From NCBI GenBank assembly GCA_045616225.1, contig JAZLGI010000016.1, positions 1 to 7,734 on the forward strand: DNA of 7,734 nt, given 5' to 3'. This DNA comes from JAZLGI01 sp045616225. Its GTDB lineage: Bacteria; Spirochaetota; Spirochaetia; Sphaerochaetales; Sphaerochaetaceae. Positions 6,757-7,734 of this stretch are shown here, one piece after another (the stretch's first letter is position 1; the number at the start of each line of letters is the position of its first letter). The position numbers and the translations under genes were made by a program. Below the pieces are notes generated by a model. That model saw only the letters and a program-made list of their open reading frames with translations, was not told where the DNA came from and searched no databases.

Positions 6757-7545
6757 ATGACGATAGATGAATACAAGAAAGTTTTAATTGATATTTTATG
6801 TAAAATAGACAGAATTTGTCTTGAGAATAAGCTTACTTATATGCTTTCTGATGGAACTTTATTGGGAGCTGTACGACATAAAGGTTTTATTCCTTGGGAT
6901 GATGATATAGATATCACTATGCCAATGGATGATTTTAAGAAACTGCAATCTATCATTAATTCAGGTGACGACAATCTTGTTTTTATTGGACCGGATAATG
7001 AAGAATCTTATTTTCTGTACGGGAAAATATGTGCAAAGAACACACATCTTAAAGAGAATAGTTTTAAAGATGTAAAAGATCTTGGTGCTTTTGTTGATGT
7101 CTTTCCTTTGTTTTACTATCCAGAAAACAAGTATTTGCGTAATGCTGTAAGATATTTGGGACGAAAAGCACTTGCATTGGCAGAAGCTAGTGCAAGAACA
7201 GTGTTTTATCCGCTTGAGTCTCCAAATTTTATCAAGAGATTCAAGAGGTTTATTACCAAGAATATAGTAACCAAGATAAATACTCATGCTTTGGTAGAAT
7301 TTTCTTTTCTTATAATGGAGAAGCTAAGTAAGAATAAAACTTCTTGGTCTGGGGAAATATCTGTTGTAATTCCTGCTGAGTATTTGGAAAAACAGGTTAG
7401 AATCCCCTTTGAAGGACACGAATTCTCTGTTCCAGAGTGTTATGATGAAGTGTTGTCTTATGAATTTGGAAACTATATGCAGTTGCCGGCTGAAGAAAAG
7501 CGTGTTTCCAATCATAACTTTTCCTGTTGGTTTGTAAATAAGTAA
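6757..7545 (+). CDS. LicD-family phosphotransferase, second copy
   Basis: A 262-residue LicD-family protein, paralogous to the gene before it and separated from it by one base. The core is YMLSDGTLLGAVRHKG then FIPWDDDIDIT (about 28-54), with D48, D49, D50 and D52 as the acidic cluster. FVDVFPLF (112-119) and a C-terminal FGNYMQLPAEEKR (237-249) match the family. The motifs are intact, so it should be active. Outside them it differs strongly from the first copy; for example the middle region (about 120-200) is Lys/Arg-rich and the C-terminus reads SNHNFSCWF instead of a histidine pair. The start at 6757 is preferred because of AAGGG at 6744-6748 and because the first helix then begins as in other LicD proteins. 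A GTG at 6706 would add 17 residues overlapping the upstream gene. Confidence 0.86.
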   Translation: MTIDEYKKVLIDILCKIDRICLENKLTYMLSDGTLLGAVRHKGFIPWDDDIDITMPMDDFKKLQSIINSGDDNLVFIGPDNEESYFLYGKICAKNTHLKENSFKDVKDLGAFVDVFPLFYYPENKYLRNAVRYLGRKALALAEASARTVFYPLESPNFIKRFKRFITKNIVTKINTHALVEFSFLIMEKLSKNKTSWSGEISVVIPAEYLEKQVRIPFEGHEFSVPECYDEVLSYEFGNYMQLPAEEKRVSNHNFSCWFVNK

Positions 7546-7573
7546 GTGATATTATAAGATTAATTATGTTTTT

Positions 7574-7577
7574 GGAG
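7574..7577 (+). promoter_or_regulatory. Ribosome binding site of the gene at the window edge
   Basis: GGAG ends 11 nt before the ATG at 7589, slightly far but acceptable. No better candidate start is close by: the ATG at 7582 is out of frame and stops after nine codons. Confidence 0.5.
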
Positions 7578-7588
7578 CTTAATGTTAA

Positions 7589-7734
7589 ATGAAACCCCAA
7601 TCTATTTTTAAAAGATGTGTCCTTATTGTAATGGACCTTTTGATAATGTTGTTGTGTGGAATGGTTTCTTCCTGGTTGGTCACAGGAACACCTGATTCCA
7701 TTAATTTTGTTTCCCTTTTTCTGTGCACTGCAAT
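7589..7734 (+). CDS. Partial membrane protein, N-terminus only (cut by window end)
   Basis: The reading frame is open from the ATG at 7589 to the end of the window, giving 48 complete codons. It begins MKPQSIFKRCVLIVMDLL, and residues 9-31 form a transmembrane segment; a second hydrophobic stretch starts around residue 40. A basic F-K-R followed by an LIV-rich segment with an aspartate (VMDLL) resembles the N-termini of membrane-anchored nucleotide-sugar dehydratases of the FlaA1/CapD type and of polyprenyl-phosphate sugar transferases. Either would fit the operon, but too little is present to choose. It lies 43 nt after the second licD-like gene with no terminator between, so it is probably the next gene of the same operon. 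Confidence 0.6.
   Translation, partial: MKPQSIFKRCVLIVMDLLIMLLCGMVSSWLVTGTPDSINFVSLFLCTA

Noticed and set aside
6961..7287. 108-codon open frame on the - strand within the second licD-like gene
   Set aside because: It has no domain and its Cys/Ile/Lys-rich composition is typical of antisense shadows of AT-rich genes.
1..7734. CRISPR arrays, tRNA or rRNA genes, insertion sequences
   Set aside because: I saw no regularly spaced repeats, no tRNA-like cloverleaf segments, no transposase motifs and no terminal inverted repeats with target duplications.

Overview
The window is AT-rich and carries tightly packed genes, all on the + strand. It looks like part of a Gram-negative-type (diderm) genome. 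The best taxonomic hint is the outer-membrane Wzi-family protein, whose N-terminal region and barrel motifs resemble, from memory, capsule-assembly proteins of Treponema-like spirochaetes. I infer a host-associated Treponema or a relative. Nothing in the window (no rRNA or other marker) proves this.

Region 1 (1-1778) is a two-gene transport unit. A 62-residue single-span membrane protein of unknown function is followed, with an ATGA stop/start overlap, by a 476-residue NCS1-family nucleobase/cation symporter. The unit has a dyad-containing leader and ends at a clear intrinsic terminator (1739-1778).

Region 2 (1779-1912) is a short intergenic stretch. It holds a perfect 8-bp inverted repeat (1783-1801) and a consensus TATAAT -10 box (1871-1876), which together suggest a new transcription start for the next unit.

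Region 3 (1913-7734) is the 5' part of a surface-polysaccharide operon. In order it encodes a Wzi-family outer-membrane beta-barrel protein, a GT4 glycosyltransferase with a TTG start, a Wzx-type polysaccharide flippase, two tandem LicD-family phosphotransferases, and the beginning of another membrane protein cut by the window edge. The genes are separated by a few dozen bases at most or overlap, and I see no terminator between them. Read together, a lipid-linked sugar unit is built in the cytoplasm, decorated by the LicD enzymes with a phosphodiester-linked group (phosphocholine in the classic LicD case), flipped by Wzx and displayed at the surface with help from the Wzi-like barrel. The polymerase, initiating transferase, CDP-choline supply genes and further glycosyltransferases are not visible and may lie downstream.

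I do not see a wholly new type of system. The most interesting points are the unexplained small membrane protein coupled to the NCS1 transporter, and the combination of Wzi with two diverged LicD paralogues in a possible spirochaete.
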